From QYOJ01 sp043806735 (GTDB lineage Bacteria > Bacteroidota > Bacteroidia > Bacteroidales > FEN-979), in contig JAZDGR010000065.1 of the NCBI GenBank assembly GCA_043806735.1, positions 1-19,676 on the forward strand: 19,676 nt of DNA, written 5' to 3'. Numbering within the stretch: the first letter of the stretch is position 1; each line of letters starts with the position of its first letter. The notes below the pieces were generated by a model. It searched no databases. It worked only from the letters and a program-made list of their open reading frames with translations, and was not told the origin of the DNA. Shown here piece after piece: positions 1-7,753 of the stretch. The translations under genes and the position numbers were made by a program.

Positions 1-37
1 GGGGGGCCAAGGTTCTCATCATTTGTTTACCTTCGTA

Positions 38-1333
38 ATGCAAAAACCTTTTATGAAAGACAAACCCGTAATTGTTGTCATTGGCGGCGGTTTCGGAGGA
101 ATCGAGCTGATCAAGAAGCTCCGCAACAAATCCTTCGATATCATTCTCATCGACCGGAATAACCACCATACGTTCCAGCCTTTGTTGTACCAGGTTGCAT
201 CGTGCGGACTCTCAGCCGTTTCCATCACATCGCCTTTCCGGCGGATTTTTCAGGGAGTTAAGAACTTCCGCTTCCGGATGGCAGATGTGACCCGGATCGA
301 CCCGGAATCCAAAAAAGTAAGTACTAATATCGGCGAGATCTCTTATGACATCCTGGTAATAGGAACCGGCTCAACCAGTAATTATTATGGCAATGACAAC
401 CTGCAAAAACACAGCCTCGCCCTCAAGTCGGTCACCGATGCACTCACTATCCGGAATACCCTGTTACGTGAATTTGAAGAGGCGATCACCCGCTTGCAGA
501 CCGACGAAAAGAAGATCCTCCTCAACTTTGTGATCATCGGAGCCGGTTCTACCGGAGTGGAGATAGCCGGTTCCCTGGCGGAGTTTAAAAAGCATATCGT
601 GCCATTCGACTATCCCGAACTGGATCCCGGATTGATGAACATCCACCTCATCGAATCAGCTTCTCGTGTATTGCCGATGATGTCAAAGATCTCTTCGGAA
701 AAGGCCAGTGAATACTTAACACATATGGGTGTAAAATTATGGCTGAATACCCGGGTACAGGATTACGACGGACTCAATGTAACTCTTACCGATGGGACTG
801 TCCTTCGTTCGGTGGCTTTTATCTGGTCGGCAGGGGTGAAAGGGGCCTTGATCGTGGGATTAAAACCGGAGTCCTTGGATAAAGGGAACCGTTACATTAT
901 CAATGGTTTCAATCAGGTGCAAGGATATTCCGATATTTATGCACTGGGCGATGTAGCCGCCATGCTCTCTCCCCGATGGCCGGAGGGTCATCCGTTGCTT
1001 GCCCTTCCGGCCATTCAGCAGGGACACAACCTGGCGAAAAACCTGGTCAGGTCATCGGAAGGGAAAGTTATGAAGCCCTTTGTTTACAACGATCTGGGTA
1101 TCATGTCAACGGTGGGGCGAAATAAAGCGGTTGCCGAACTCCGGTTTGGCACGTTCCATGGATTTCTTGCCTGGTTTATGTGGATGTTCGTTCACCTGAT
1201 CCGGTTAATCGGTTTTCGTAACCGCTTAGCCATTCTCATCGATTGGATCTGGAACTACTTTACCTATGAATATTCGTTCCGGATCATCACCCAACCGTTC
1301 CGGAAAGAAAAGTGCAGGGATTGCGACCCCTGA
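38..1333 (+). CDS. ndh: Type II NADH dehydrogenase (NDH-2), FAD-dependent
   Basis: Single-subunit, non-proton-pumping NADH:quinone oxidoreductase on the inner face of the cytoplasmic membrane, passing electrons from NADH through FAD to (mena)quinone. From ATG 38 it is 431 aa. It has an N-terminal FAD Rossmann motif VIGGGFGG, the NDH-2 signature HHTFQPLLYQVA, a second Rossmann motif VIIGAGSTGVEIAG near residues 162-180 for NADH, and the FAD-contacting segment IYALGDVA near residue 302. The C-terminal region (about residues 371-407) is rich in W, F, I and L, as expected for the amphipathic membrane anchor of NDH-2. ATG 53 (five residues before the first beta strand) is an equally possible start, and a TTG lies at 23; no Shine-Dalgarno helps decide. 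Upstream sequence is cut by the window edge. It ends 3 bases from the convergent PAP2 gene. Family call secure. Confidence 0.93.
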   Translation: MQKPFMKDKPVIVVIGGGFGGIELIKKLRNKSFDIILIDRNNHHTFQPLLYQVASCGLSAVSITSPFRRIFQGVKNFRFRMADVTRIDPESKKVSTNIGEISYDILVIGTGSTSNYYGNDNLQKHSLALKSVTDALTIRNTLLREFEEAITRLQTDEKKILLNFVIIGAGSTGVEIAGSLAEFKKHIVPFDYPELDPGLMNIHLIESASRVLPMMSKISSEKASEYLTHMGVKLWLNTRVQDYDGLNVTLTDGTVLRSVAFIWSAGVKGALIVGLKPESLDKGNRYIINGFNQVQGYSDIYALGDVAAMLSPRWPEGHPLLALPAIQQGHNLAKNLVRSSEGKVMKPFVYNDLGIMSTVGRNKAVAELRFGTFHGFLAWFMWMFVHLIRLIGFRNRLAILIDWIWNYFTYEYSFRIITQPFRKEKCRDCDP

Positions 1334-1336
1334 CTT

Positions 1337-1918
1337 CTACTCTTTGCGCTTCGATCCCTCCTTACCCTGGATAGCTAATACGGTAAGTCTGGCAAATCCC
1401 CACCCCAGGATACACCCAATCACGATCCCCGCGAGAATATCCCCGGGGTAATGCACCCCCAGATATATCCGTGAATAGGCCATAATGAATGCCCAAACGA
1501 GGAGGATCGGCGTCAGCCATTTAACTCTCCGGTGCAGAAGAAGGATCAGGAAAATGGCGATTGCAAAATTGTTGGAAGCATGGGAGGAATAAAAACCAAA
1601 TTGTCCTCCTTTATATTCATTTACCGTATGTACCTGTTGTTCGATTTGTAATTCATGTGAAGGACGAAGGCGTTTGACGCTGTATTTAGTCAGGTTGGCA
1701 AGCTGGTCGGAAGCGGTAATCATTAGGGCCACTGCCACGATGATGGCAATGATTTTCCATCTGAATGTCCGGATAAGAAGATAGAGGATAAGCAGGTAAA
1801 GAGGGATCCAGATGAGGGGTTTGGTCGCATAATAAAATAACGGATCGAAAAAGGGGCTGTGCAGCCCGTTCAGGGCCAAAAAGGTAGTTGTGTCGAGATG
1901 AATAAGAGATTCCAACAT
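1337..1918 (-). CDS. PAP2-family membrane phosphatase
   Basis: Integral membrane phosphatase of the type-2 phosphatidic acid phosphatase superfamily, 193 aa. All three phosphatase motifs are visible: K78-x6-R85-P86, the histidine motif as S111-S112-H113-A (SSHA in place of the textbook PSGH), and S149-R150-x5-H156-x3-D160. Several hydrophobic segments (about 34-49, 55-73, 118-130, 134-148 and 161-184) fit a five- to six-helix membrane protein with its active site at the outer membrane-leaflet side. The likely substrate is a lipid pyrophosphate or lipid phosphate such as undecaprenyl-PP or phosphatidate, but the sequence does not decide which. It is last in the leftward hpt-adk-obg row, 18 bases after obg, so it is probably cotranscribed. 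The tail is lysine/arginine-rich and cytoplasmic. Confidence 0.88.
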   Translation of the reverse strand: MLESLIHLDTTTFLALNGLHSPFFDPLFYYATKPLIWIPLYLLILYLLIRTFRWKIIAIIVAVALMITASDQLANLTKYSVKRLRPSHELQIEQQVHTVNEYKGGQFGFYSSHASNNFAIAIFLILLLHRRVKWLTPILLVWAFIMAYSRIYLGVHYPGDILAGIVIGCILGWGFARLTVLAIQGKEGSKRKE

Positions 1919-1936
1919 ATATTATATCCACATTAT

Positions 1937-2932
1937 TTATTGATCCTCATTCAGTTTCTCCCAAAGCAGCCCTTTCAGTTTTTCCAGTCCGGTTTTCTTA
2001 TGTGATGAGATACATACGAATGGCACGTCAGGTAAATCCGGTTTCAATGCACGGATAATCTCTTCGTCAGCCAGGTCCGATTTGGTCACCGCAAGGACTC
2101 TCGGCTTATGAAGCAGTTCAGGATTATACATTTGCAATTCATGCAGTAGAATTTGGTATTCCTTCCGGATGTCATTGCAATCGACCGGGATCATAAAAAG
2201 CAGCACCGAGTTCCGTTCGATATGCCGTAGGAAACGCAATCCGAGTCCCTTTCCTTCATGTGCTCCTTCTATGATGCCTGGAATATCCGCCACAACGAAG
2301 GATCTGTTCCCGTGATAACTGACCAGTCCGAGGTTCGGGACAAGGGTGGTAAAAGGATAATCCGCTATCTGCGGTTTGGCAGCAGAAATTACGGATAACA
2401 AGGTCGATTTTCCCGCATTCGGGAAACCGACCAGCCCCACATCTGCCAATAATTTCAGCTCCAGGATGAACCATCCCTCCAATCCGGGTTCCCCGGGTTG
2501 AGCGTATTTTGGAGCCTGGTTTGTGGAGGATTTGAAATGTTCGTTTCCAAGTCCGCCCCTCCCCCCGGGAACCAGTATAGTTGTTTCTTCGTGGCTCGTT
2601 ATCTCGGAGATAAATTCACCGGAATCGGCATTCCGGGCTACCGTCCCCAAAGGGACCTCAATGGTTACATTCTTCCCGTTGGCTCCAGTCTTCAGACTCC
2701 GCATACCGTGTTCCCCATAACCTGCTTTCAGGTGCTTGGTAAACCTGAGGTGAAGTAATGTCCAAAGTTGTTGATTTCCTTTTAAAATAATATCTCCCCC
2801 CTTCCCTCCATCGCCGCCATCGGGGCCTCCCCGAGGATTCCCTCTTGTTCGTAAAAAATGAGCAGAACCGGCTCCTCCTTTGCCGGAAGCACAGAAGATC
2901 TTTACATAATCGACAAAATTAGATTCCGCCAT
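1937..2932 (-). CDS. obg: GTPase Obg/CgtA
   Basis: Essential ribosome-associated GTPase that acts in 50S subunit maturation and growth control. The 331-aa product starts MAESNFVDYVKI, the usual family start; an ATG three codons upstream (2941) is in frame but less likely. Residues 2-158 form the glycine-rich Obg fold (ASGKGGAGSAHF, GGPDGGDGGKGG). The G domain follows: G1 GFPNAGKS at 169-176, switch II/G3 DIPGIIEGAHEGKGLG from D216, G4 TKSD at 283-286 and G5 near SS309-310. There is no extra C-terminal OCT domain. It sits 60 bases downstream of adk, with PAP2 18 bases further on. The grouping of hpt, adk and obg fits purine nucleotide supply alongside a GTPase that senses guanine nucleotides; that link is inference. 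Confidence 0.97.
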   Translation of the reverse strand: MAESNFVDYVKIFCASGKGGAGSAHFLRTRGNPRGGPDGGDGGKGGDIILKGNQQLWTLLHLRFTKHLKAGYGEHGMRSLKTGANGKNVTIEVPLGTVARNADSGEFISEITSHEETTILVPGGRGGLGNEHFKSSTNQAPKYAQPGEPGLEGWFILELKLLADVGLVGFPNAGKSTLLSVISAAKPQIADYPFTTLVPNLGLVSYHGNRSFVVADIPGIIEGAHEGKGLGLRFLRHIERNSVLLFMIPVDCNDIRKEYQILLHELQMYNPELLHKPRVLAVTKSDLADEEIIRALKPDLPDVPFVCISSHKKTGLEKLKGLLWEKLNEDQ

Positions 2933-2992
2933 ACTATGCAAACATCGTAAATGTATTCGAACGTCCCCGGAGCCTAATCACATAGAACTTGT

Positions 2993-3565
2993 TCATACCA
3001 GCCGGTCGATTATCTGGCATAAAGATTTGAAGATTCCCTCAATGTTTCCCATGCCATATACTTTGGTTAAAATCCGTTGATTCGTGTAATGTGTGATCAA
3101 CGGTTTTGTATGCCGGTAATAAACGACCAGCCGGTTTTTAATCACATCCTCCGTGTCATCCGTACGCCCCTCTTCCTTTGCCCTGTTGATCAATCGTCGC
3201 AATAATTCTGGTTCCGGTACCTCCAGAGAAAGAACCTGCGTGATCCGGCAGTTTCTCCGGTCCATCATACTATCCAGTGCTTCGGCCTGTCCAATAGTAC
3301 GGGGAAATCCGTCGAAGATAAAGCCATTGGCCCCGAGATGCTTATCACAGGTATTATCCAAAATCTCGATAAGGAGTTCATCCGGGACCAGTTCACCGCT
3401 GGCGATGATATCCTTCACCTTCAGACCAAGCTCCGTTTCCAGCGTGATCTCAGCCCGTAGAATATCCCCGGTGGAAACATGTACCAGGTCATAATGGTTC
3501 GCCACTTTTACGGCCTGGGTTCCTTTTCCGACTCCGGGAGGGCCAAAGAAGATCAGGTTCAGCAT
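2993..3565 (-). CDS. adk: Adenylate kinase, short-LID type
   Basis: Cytosolic enzyme catalysing ATP + AMP = 2 ADP. The 190-aa product has the P-loop GPPGVGKGT at 8-16, the AMP-binding segment STGDILR at 31-37, FDGFPRT at 84-90, and the arginine-rich segment from R128 to R145 (RAKEEGRTDDTEDVIKNRL). The LID is the short form without the zinc-binding or long insert, so the length is normal for that subclass. The start MLNLIFFGPPG places the P-loop strand at the very N-terminus, as expected. It lies 14 bases downstream of the hpt stop, and its initiation region consists largely of an 8-bp tandem repeat (3569-3592). Likely cotranscribed with hpt and obg. Confidence 0.96.
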   Translation of the reverse strand: MLNLIFFGPPGVGKGTQAVKVANHYDLVHVSTGDILRAEITLETELGLKVKDIIASGELVPDELLIEILDNTCDKHLGANGFIFDGFPRTIGQAEALDSMMDRRNCRITQVLSLEVPEPELLRRLINRAKEEGRTDDTEDVIKNRLVVYYRHTKPLITHYTNQRILTKVYGMGNIEGIFKSLCQIIDRLV

Positions 3566-3568
3566 ATC

Positions 3569-3592
3569 TCACTATTTCACTATATCACTATT
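3569..3592. repeat. Three-copy 8-bp tandem repeat (TCACTATW) across the hpt stop
   Basis: Three consecutive 8-base units, TCACTATT, TCACTATA and TCACTATT, differing only in the last base. On the coding strand the units read AATAGTGA/TATAGTGA. They provide the last codons and the stop of hpt, a second in-frame stop, and the untranslated run just ahead of the adk ATG at 3565. One more copy of TCACTATA occurs in the mutA/epimerase intergenic space at 10100-10107. The function is unknown; replication slippage or a family of short intergenic repeats are the simplest explanations. Confidence 0.8.
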
Positions 3593-4116
3593 TTATATAT
3601 CTCCGTCAGGTTTCGCCCATATCCGTCATAATCCAGCCCGTATCCGACCACAAACGCATTTTCGATCTCCATCCCAAGGTAGTCGATTTTGAAATGTTTG
3701 ACGAATGCATCCGGTTTCAGGCAGAAACAGGCCAGTCGAACTGATGCCGGTTTGTACTTTTGAATGTCCTTCAGCAGGTAATCCATCGTTATCCCCGAAT
3801 CGACAATATCTTCCACGACGATTACATGCCGCTCTTTCACTTCTTCATTTATTCCGATCAATGTTCTTATTTTTTCTGTCGATTGTATTCCCGAATAAGA
3901 AGCATATTTCACAAAGGAGATCTGACACTGGATGTCCAGCTTCCTTATGAGGTCTGAAGCAAAAATAAAGGCCCCATTCAGCACCCCGAGCAACAAGGGA
4001 TTTTTCCCGGTATAATCGATATTGATCCGGTCGGCAATCTCTTGAACTGCCTGATCAATCTGCTCCCGGGAAATAAACTTCCGGAACAGTTTATCTTTTA
4101 CCACAACGGAATCCAT
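3580..4116 (-). CDS. hpt: Hypoxanthine phosphoribosyltransferase
   Basis: Purine salvage enzyme transferring ribose-5-phosphate from PRPP to hypoxanthine (and usually guanine) to give IMP/GMP. The open frame runs much further upstream, but that extension lies antisense over purE; the start MDSVVVKDKLF at 4116 gives 178 aa, normal for bacterial HPRT. The PRPP loop V-V-E102-D103-I-V-D106-S-G-I-T110 is intact, with D106 at the position of the catalytic base. The purine-contacting segment VGYGLDYDGYGRNL lies at about 154-167, and LLGVLNGAF supplies the PPi loop. First gene of the leftward hpt-adk-obg-PAP2 group, divergent from purE across 79 bases. Its stop is TAG followed at once by an in-frame TGA, both supplied by the tandem repeat at 3569-3592. 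Confidence 0.95.
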   Translation of the reverse strand: MDSVVVKDKLFRKFISREQIDQAVQEIADRINIDYTGKNPLLLGVLNGAFIFASDLIRKLDIQCQISFVKYASYSGIQSTEKIRTLIGINEEVKERHVIVVEDIVDSGITMDYLLKDIQKYKPASVRLACFCLKPDAFVKHFKIDYLGMEIENAFVVGYGLDYDGYGRNLTEIYKIVI

Positions 4117-4195
4117 CTGATGGTTAATCCTACTTCTAATACAAAATAAAGAAGAAAATCTTAATTTCGTGCTTTTAAACGGAAAATAGTTACTC

Positions 4196-4702
4196 ATGAA
4201 ACCTATTGTCAGTATCATCATGGGCAGTACTTCCGACCTTTCGGTGATGGAAGTGGCAGCCAACTTCCTGAACGATATGCAGATCCCTTTTGAGATCAAC
4301 GCGTTATCGGCCCACCGCACTCCTGAAAAGGTAGAAGAGTTTGCCAAAGGTGCCCATGGCCGGGGCATTAAAGTAATCATCGCCGCCGCTGGTATGGCGG
4401 CTCACCTGCCGGGGGTCATTGCTTCCATGACTACACTCCCTGTCATTGGTGTCCCCATCAAAACGTCGCTCGAGGGACTGGATGCTCTCCTGGCAATTGT
4501 CCAGATGCCTCCCGGAATACCGGTTGCTACCGTTGGGATTAACGGGGCGGAGAATGCGGCAATCCTGGCCGTTGAGATGCTGGCATTGTCCGATCCTGCC
4601 GTGCACAAGAAAATGTTGAACTTCAAGGAAGGTTTGAAGAAAAAAATTATCAAAGCGAATGAAGAGTTAGCGAAAGTGAAGTTTGATTACAAAGTCATCT
4701 AA
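4196..4702 (+). CDS. purE: N5-carboxyaminoimidazole ribonucleotide mutase PurE
   Basis: De novo purine enzyme of class I, moving the carboxylate of N5-CAIR to C4 to give CAIR in the cytosol; it normally works after PurK, which is not in this window. The 168-aa product shows the phosphate-binding GSTSD at 10-14, S38-A-H40-R-T-P with the catalytic histidine, AGMAAHLPG at 65-73, GVP at 85-87 and QMPPGIPVATV at 103-113, so the active site looks complete. It diverges from hpt across 79 bases, placing purine salvage and synthesis back to back. The sequence TAATTTCG at 4162-4169 is a 5/6 match to the Bacteroidota -7 box and could be its promoter, but no good -33 partner is seen. The stop is 2 bases from the convergent mutB stop. 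Confidence 0.95.
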   Translation: MKPIVSIIMGSTSDLSVMEVAANFLNDMQIPFEINALSAHRTPEKVEEFAKGAHGRGIKVIIAAAGMAAHLPGVIASMTTLPVIGVPIKTSLEGLDALLAIVQMPPGIPVATVGINGAENAAILAVEMLALSDPAVHKKMLNFKEGLKKKIIKANEELAKVKFDYKVI

Positions 4703-4704
4703 AC

Positions 4705-6858
4705 TTACTTCCTGCTCTCGATCAGGATCTCCAGCATCCTGATCCCGGCTTCCGGAATGGTTGTTCCGGGTCCGAAGATGGCAGCTGCGCCGGCAGTATA
4801 CAGAAAATCGTAATCCTGTGGCGGGATTACCCCCCCAACGATCACCAGGATATCTTCCCGCCCAAGTTTTTTCAGTTCATTTATCACTTGGGGAACCAGG
4901 GTTTTATGTCCTCCGGCAAGGCTGGATACCCCCAAAATGTGCACATCGTTTTCAATGGCTTGTTTTGCGGCTTCTGCCGGCGTCTGGAACAACGGACCGA
5001 TATCCACATCGAATCCGATATCCGCATATCCCGTTGCAACTACCTTGGCCCCCCTGTCATGACCGTCCTGTCCCATTTTTGCAATCATGATCCGTGGGCG
5101 GCGGCCTTCCAGTTCAGCAAACGCATCCGCAAGTTCCCTTGCCTTCCTGAACGCATCGCTGTCTTTCGACTCGGAGGAATAGACTCCGGATATTGATCGT
5201 ATCACTGCTTTGTACCTCCCATAAACTTTTTCAAGTGCGTAAGAAATCTCCCCCAGCGTCGCCCGTTTTCGCGCGGCATCAATGGATAATGCGAGCAGAT
5301 TGCCTTCCCCGGATTTGGCAGCTTTGGTCAGCGCTTCCAGGGATGTTTCCACTTCCGCGGTATTCCGTTCAAATTTCAGTTTTTTCAGGGTTCCGATCTG
5401 TGTTTCCCTGACAGCCGTATTATCCACTTCCAGGGTTTCGATCGGATCCTCTTTCTCCAACCTGCATGTATTGACCCCGATAATTTTGTCTTTCCCCGAA
5501 TCGATCCGCGCCTGCTTTCGGGCTGCTGCCTCTTCAATTTTCATTTTGGGAATTCCCGTCTCAATGGCTTTCGCCATCCCGCCCAGTTCTTCGATCTCCA
5601 AAATATGTTCCCATGCCTTGCGGGCGATTTGATCTGTCAGGGTTTCCACAAAATAGGAGCCGGCCCAGGGATCAAGAGAGCGGCAAATTTGGGTCTCCTG
5701 CTGGATATAAAGCTGGGTATTCCTCGATATCCGCGCAGAAAAGTCGGTCGGCAAGGCAATCGCTTCATCCAGGGAATTGGTATGCAACGACTGGGTATGA
5801 CCCAAAGCTGCCCCCAGCGCTTCAATGCAGGTCCGCGTCACGTTGTTGAATGGGTCTTGCTCGGTAAGACTCCAGCCCGAGGTCTGCGTATGCGCACGCA
5901 ACGCCATCGATTTCGGGTTTCCCGGGTTGAATTGCTTTACGATTTTGGCCCAAAGCATCCGGGCAGCCCGCATCTTGGCAATCTCCATAAAGAAGTTCAT
6001 CCCCGAGCCCCAGAAAAAGGAAATCCTGGGAGCAAATGCGTCAATATCCAATCCGGCATTCACTCCGGTACGAAGGTATTCCAATCCGTCAGCCAGGGTA
6101 TAAGCTAGCTCAATATCGCAGGTGGCGCCTGCTTCCTGCATATGGTAGCCGCTGATGCTGATCGAGTTGAATTTGGGCATATATTCAGCGGTGAACCGGA
6201 AAATATCGGCGATGATCCTCATGGAAGGGCCCGGGGGATAGATATAGGTATTCCTGACCATAAATTCTTTCAGGATATCATTCTGGATCGTCCCGGTCAG
6301 TTGATCCATTGCGACTCCCTGTTCCTCCGCTGCCACGATAAAGAAAGCAAGTACCGGCAGAACGGCTCCGTTCATGGTCATAGAAACCGACATCCTGTCG
6401 AGGGGGATCTGATCAAATAGCGCCTTCATGTCCTCGACGGTGTCAATTGCAACTCCTGCTTTGCCCACATCGCCAACTACCCGTTCATGGTCTGAGTCGT
6501 AACCCCGATGCGTTGCCAGGTCGAAAGCGACGGATAATCCTATCTGACCCGCTGCCAGATTCCGGCGGTAAAATGCATTTGACTCCTCAGCAGTCGAAAA
6601 ACCGGCATATTGCCTGATGGTCCAGGGGCTCGTCACATACATAGTGGAGTATGGACCACGCAAAAACGGCGGGAGCCCGGCAGCATACCCGAGATGCTCC
6701 AACTCCTGAAGATCCGTTTCTCCATAAACGGATTTTAAAGGAATCTGTTCGGCAGTCATCCAATCTTCCTGGATCATATGCTGCTTTTCCCATTCCGAAA
6801 AGTCGGCCGGATACATTCCTGTCTTTCTAAAATCAACATCTTTGAAGCTGGGGCGCAT
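4705..6858 (-). CDS. mutB: Methylmalonyl-CoA mutase, large (catalytic) subunit
   Basis: Adenosylcobalamin-dependent isomerase interconverting succinyl-CoA and (R)-methylmalonyl-CoA, used in propionate formation or propionyl-CoA use. The start MRPSFKDVDF at 6858 gives 717 aa, normal for the catalytic subunit; further upstream the frame would run into the preceding gene. The N-terminal substrate barrel carries RGPYSTMY with Y74 at the key active-site tyrosine, PWTIRQYAGFSTAEESN, HRGYDSDH, SGYHMQEAGAT, and HTQSLHTNSLDEA. The C-terminal cobalamin domain has the base-off ligand motif D598-G-H600-D-R-G603 with the lower-axial histidine. Its partner mutA lies on the same strand but two genes upstream, an unusual arrangement. 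The 3' end contains a hairpin and stops 2 bases from convergent purE. No MeaB chaperone or epimerase partner is in the window. Confidence 0.96.
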   Translation of the reverse strand: MRPSFKDVDFRKTGMYPADFSEWEKQHMIQEDWMTAEQIPLKSVYGETDLQELEHLGYAAGLPPFLRGPYSTMYVTSPWTIRQYAGFSTAEESNAFYRRNLAAGQIGLSVAFDLATHRGYDSDHERVVGDVGKAGVAIDTVEDMKALFDQIPLDRMSVSMTMNGAVLPVLAFFIVAAEEQGVAMDQLTGTIQNDILKEFMVRNTYIYPPGPSMRIIADIFRFTAEYMPKFNSISISGYHMQEAGATCDIELAYTLADGLEYLRTGVNAGLDIDAFAPRISFFWGSGMNFFMEIAKMRAARMLWAKIVKQFNPGNPKSMALRAHTQTSGWSLTEQDPFNNVTRTCIEALGAALGHTQSLHTNSLDEAIALPTDFSARISRNTQLYIQQETQICRSLDPWAGSYFVETLTDQIARKAWEHILEIEELGGMAKAIETGIPKMKIEEAAARKQARIDSGKDKIIGVNTCRLEKEDPIETLEVDNTAVRETQIGTLKKLKFERNTAEVETSLEALTKAAKSGEGNLLALSIDAARKRATLGEISYALEKVYGRYKAVIRSISGVYSSESKDSDAFRKARELADAFAELEGRRPRIMIAKMGQDGHDRGAKVVATGYADIGFDVDIGPLFQTPAEAAKQAIENDVHILGVSSLAGGHKTLVPQVINELKKLGREDILVIVGGVIPPQDYDFLYTAGAAAIFGPGTTIPEAGIRMLEILIESRK
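4720..4744. repeat. Perfect 9-bp inverted repeat, 7-base loop, inside the mutB 3' end
   Basis: GATCAGGAT at 4720-4728 and its exact complement ATCCTGATC at 4736-4744 are separated by 7 bases. The hairpin begins 18 bases past the purE stop and lies wholly inside the last codons of mutB on the other strand. A second, smaller inverted repeat follows at once: CCGGAA 4752-4757 and TTCCGG 4764-4769. No T tract follows, so it is not a textbook intrinsic terminator. It may still act as a transcript-end stabiliser or help end purE transcription. The sequence is certain, the role is inference. Confidence 0.5.
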
Positions 6859-6880
6859 AGAATATCTCAGATCGGCTGGG

Positions 6881-7735
6881 TTAGATGGTAAGAATAAAAA
6901 CAAGGTAGATTTTTTTCGACATCGGATTGACAACCAGGTTCGAGCAAATAGGAATCGAAAACTTCTTCGAGATTGGGATTTCCTTTCCGACATGGATCCC
7001 CACATTTGTAAGTCCTGCTTTCGTCCCGTACCATGAACTTCCGAAAGGGATCCCGCCGATGAATGGCCGGAGTTCGAATCCTTTTATATCAATCAGATAA
7101 GAGAGTTCAAAATAGGTCGAGAAATTATTCTTATCTCCGACTCCGTACACTCCGGTAGAATCTTTGTTCTTATCGGCACCGTAAACCAGGGTCGAAGCGA
7201 TGAACTGAAGTGGAAATTTCTCGGGCCCATCAAAAATCAAACTAACTTCAAGCGTATGCAATGTCGTGCTGTTATTCCAGTCAAAATAGTTGTTTCCCGG
7301 TAGCGAATCGATCGGACTGGGAGTATAATAGTCATAGAGCATCAACGTGAAATACTTATACGTATAGGCAAGAAACAGATCACATTCGGAATAGTTATAA
7401 TTGATCGAAACAGTGTCGTTGACAGGATAGTTGGTCCGTGTCAATCCATAGGATGCCCATGCTCCAAATGTGATGCCAAACGCCGATAATGAAAGGGTTG
7501 GCTGAATAGCTGCAGAATTCCCGAAGTCAATTCCCCTCCAGATATACCGGCTGACCAGATCGGCCCCCACGTCGAGGGTTACCTTTGCTTCTTCGGCTGC
7601 TTCACTTTCTTTCAAAGCTACTTCTTCCTGTGCCATGACAGGCATTGTTCCCATGACCCCTATGATATAGATGCCGATGGGCATGAAAAATGTCCTTAAT
7701 GAAAAAGGTTGTTTTGCTGTGGATTTCTTCTCCAT
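6881..7735 (-). CDS. Predicted outer-membrane beta-barrel protein, TorF-like
   Basis: Exported protein of 284 aa. It has a Sec signal: a positively charged n-region with K3, K4, K8 and R14, a hydrophobic stretch from about 16 to 30, and probable cleavage after A35 in PVMA-QEE. The segment LVSRYIWRGIDFGNSAAIQP at about 60-79 resembles the first strands of the TorF family of putative porins. The rest alternates hydrophobic and polar residues with many Y, F, W and short loops, fitting a small outer-membrane barrel. The substrate is unknown. It sits between the response regulator (18 bases upstream) and mutB (22 bases downstream) on one strand and is probably cotranscribed with both. A role in acid or carboxylate passage linked to the mutase would be speculation. 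Confidence 0.7.
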   Translation of the reverse strand: MEKKSTAKQPFSLRTFFMPIGIYIIGVMGTMPVMAQEEVALKESEAAEEAKVTLDVGADLVSRYIWRGIDFGNSAAIQPTLSLSAFGITFGAWASYGLTRTNYPVNDTVSINYNYSECDLFLAYTYKYFTLMLYDYYTPSPIDSLPGNNYFDWNNSTTLHTLEVSLIFDGPEKFPLQFIASTLVYGADKNKDSTGVYGVGDKNNFSTYFELSYLIDIKGFELRPFIGGIPFGSSWYGTKAGLTNVGIHVGKEIPISKKFSIPICSNLVVNPMSKKIYLVFILTI

Positions 7736-7753
7736 AATGAAAACTGTCTGTTT

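Noticed and set aside
1..22. Run of six G at the window start as a structural element
   Set aside because: It is at the edge, only 22 bases are visible, and it may be a contig-end artefact or the end of an upstream feature that cannot be judged.
4117..4380. 88-codon N-terminal extension of hpt
   Set aside because: It runs antisense through the start of purE, has no family similarity, and the 178-aa form from 4116 has the normal HPRT length.
5605..6108. Long open frames on the plus strand antisense to mutB
   Set aside because: They mirror mutB codons, have no recognisable domains, no promoter, and skewed composition typical of shadow frames.
6859..7005. 49-codon upstream extension of mutB
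   Set aside because: It overlaps the end of the outer-membrane protein gene on the same strand and is basic, low-quality sequence; the MRPSFKDVDF start gives normal family length.
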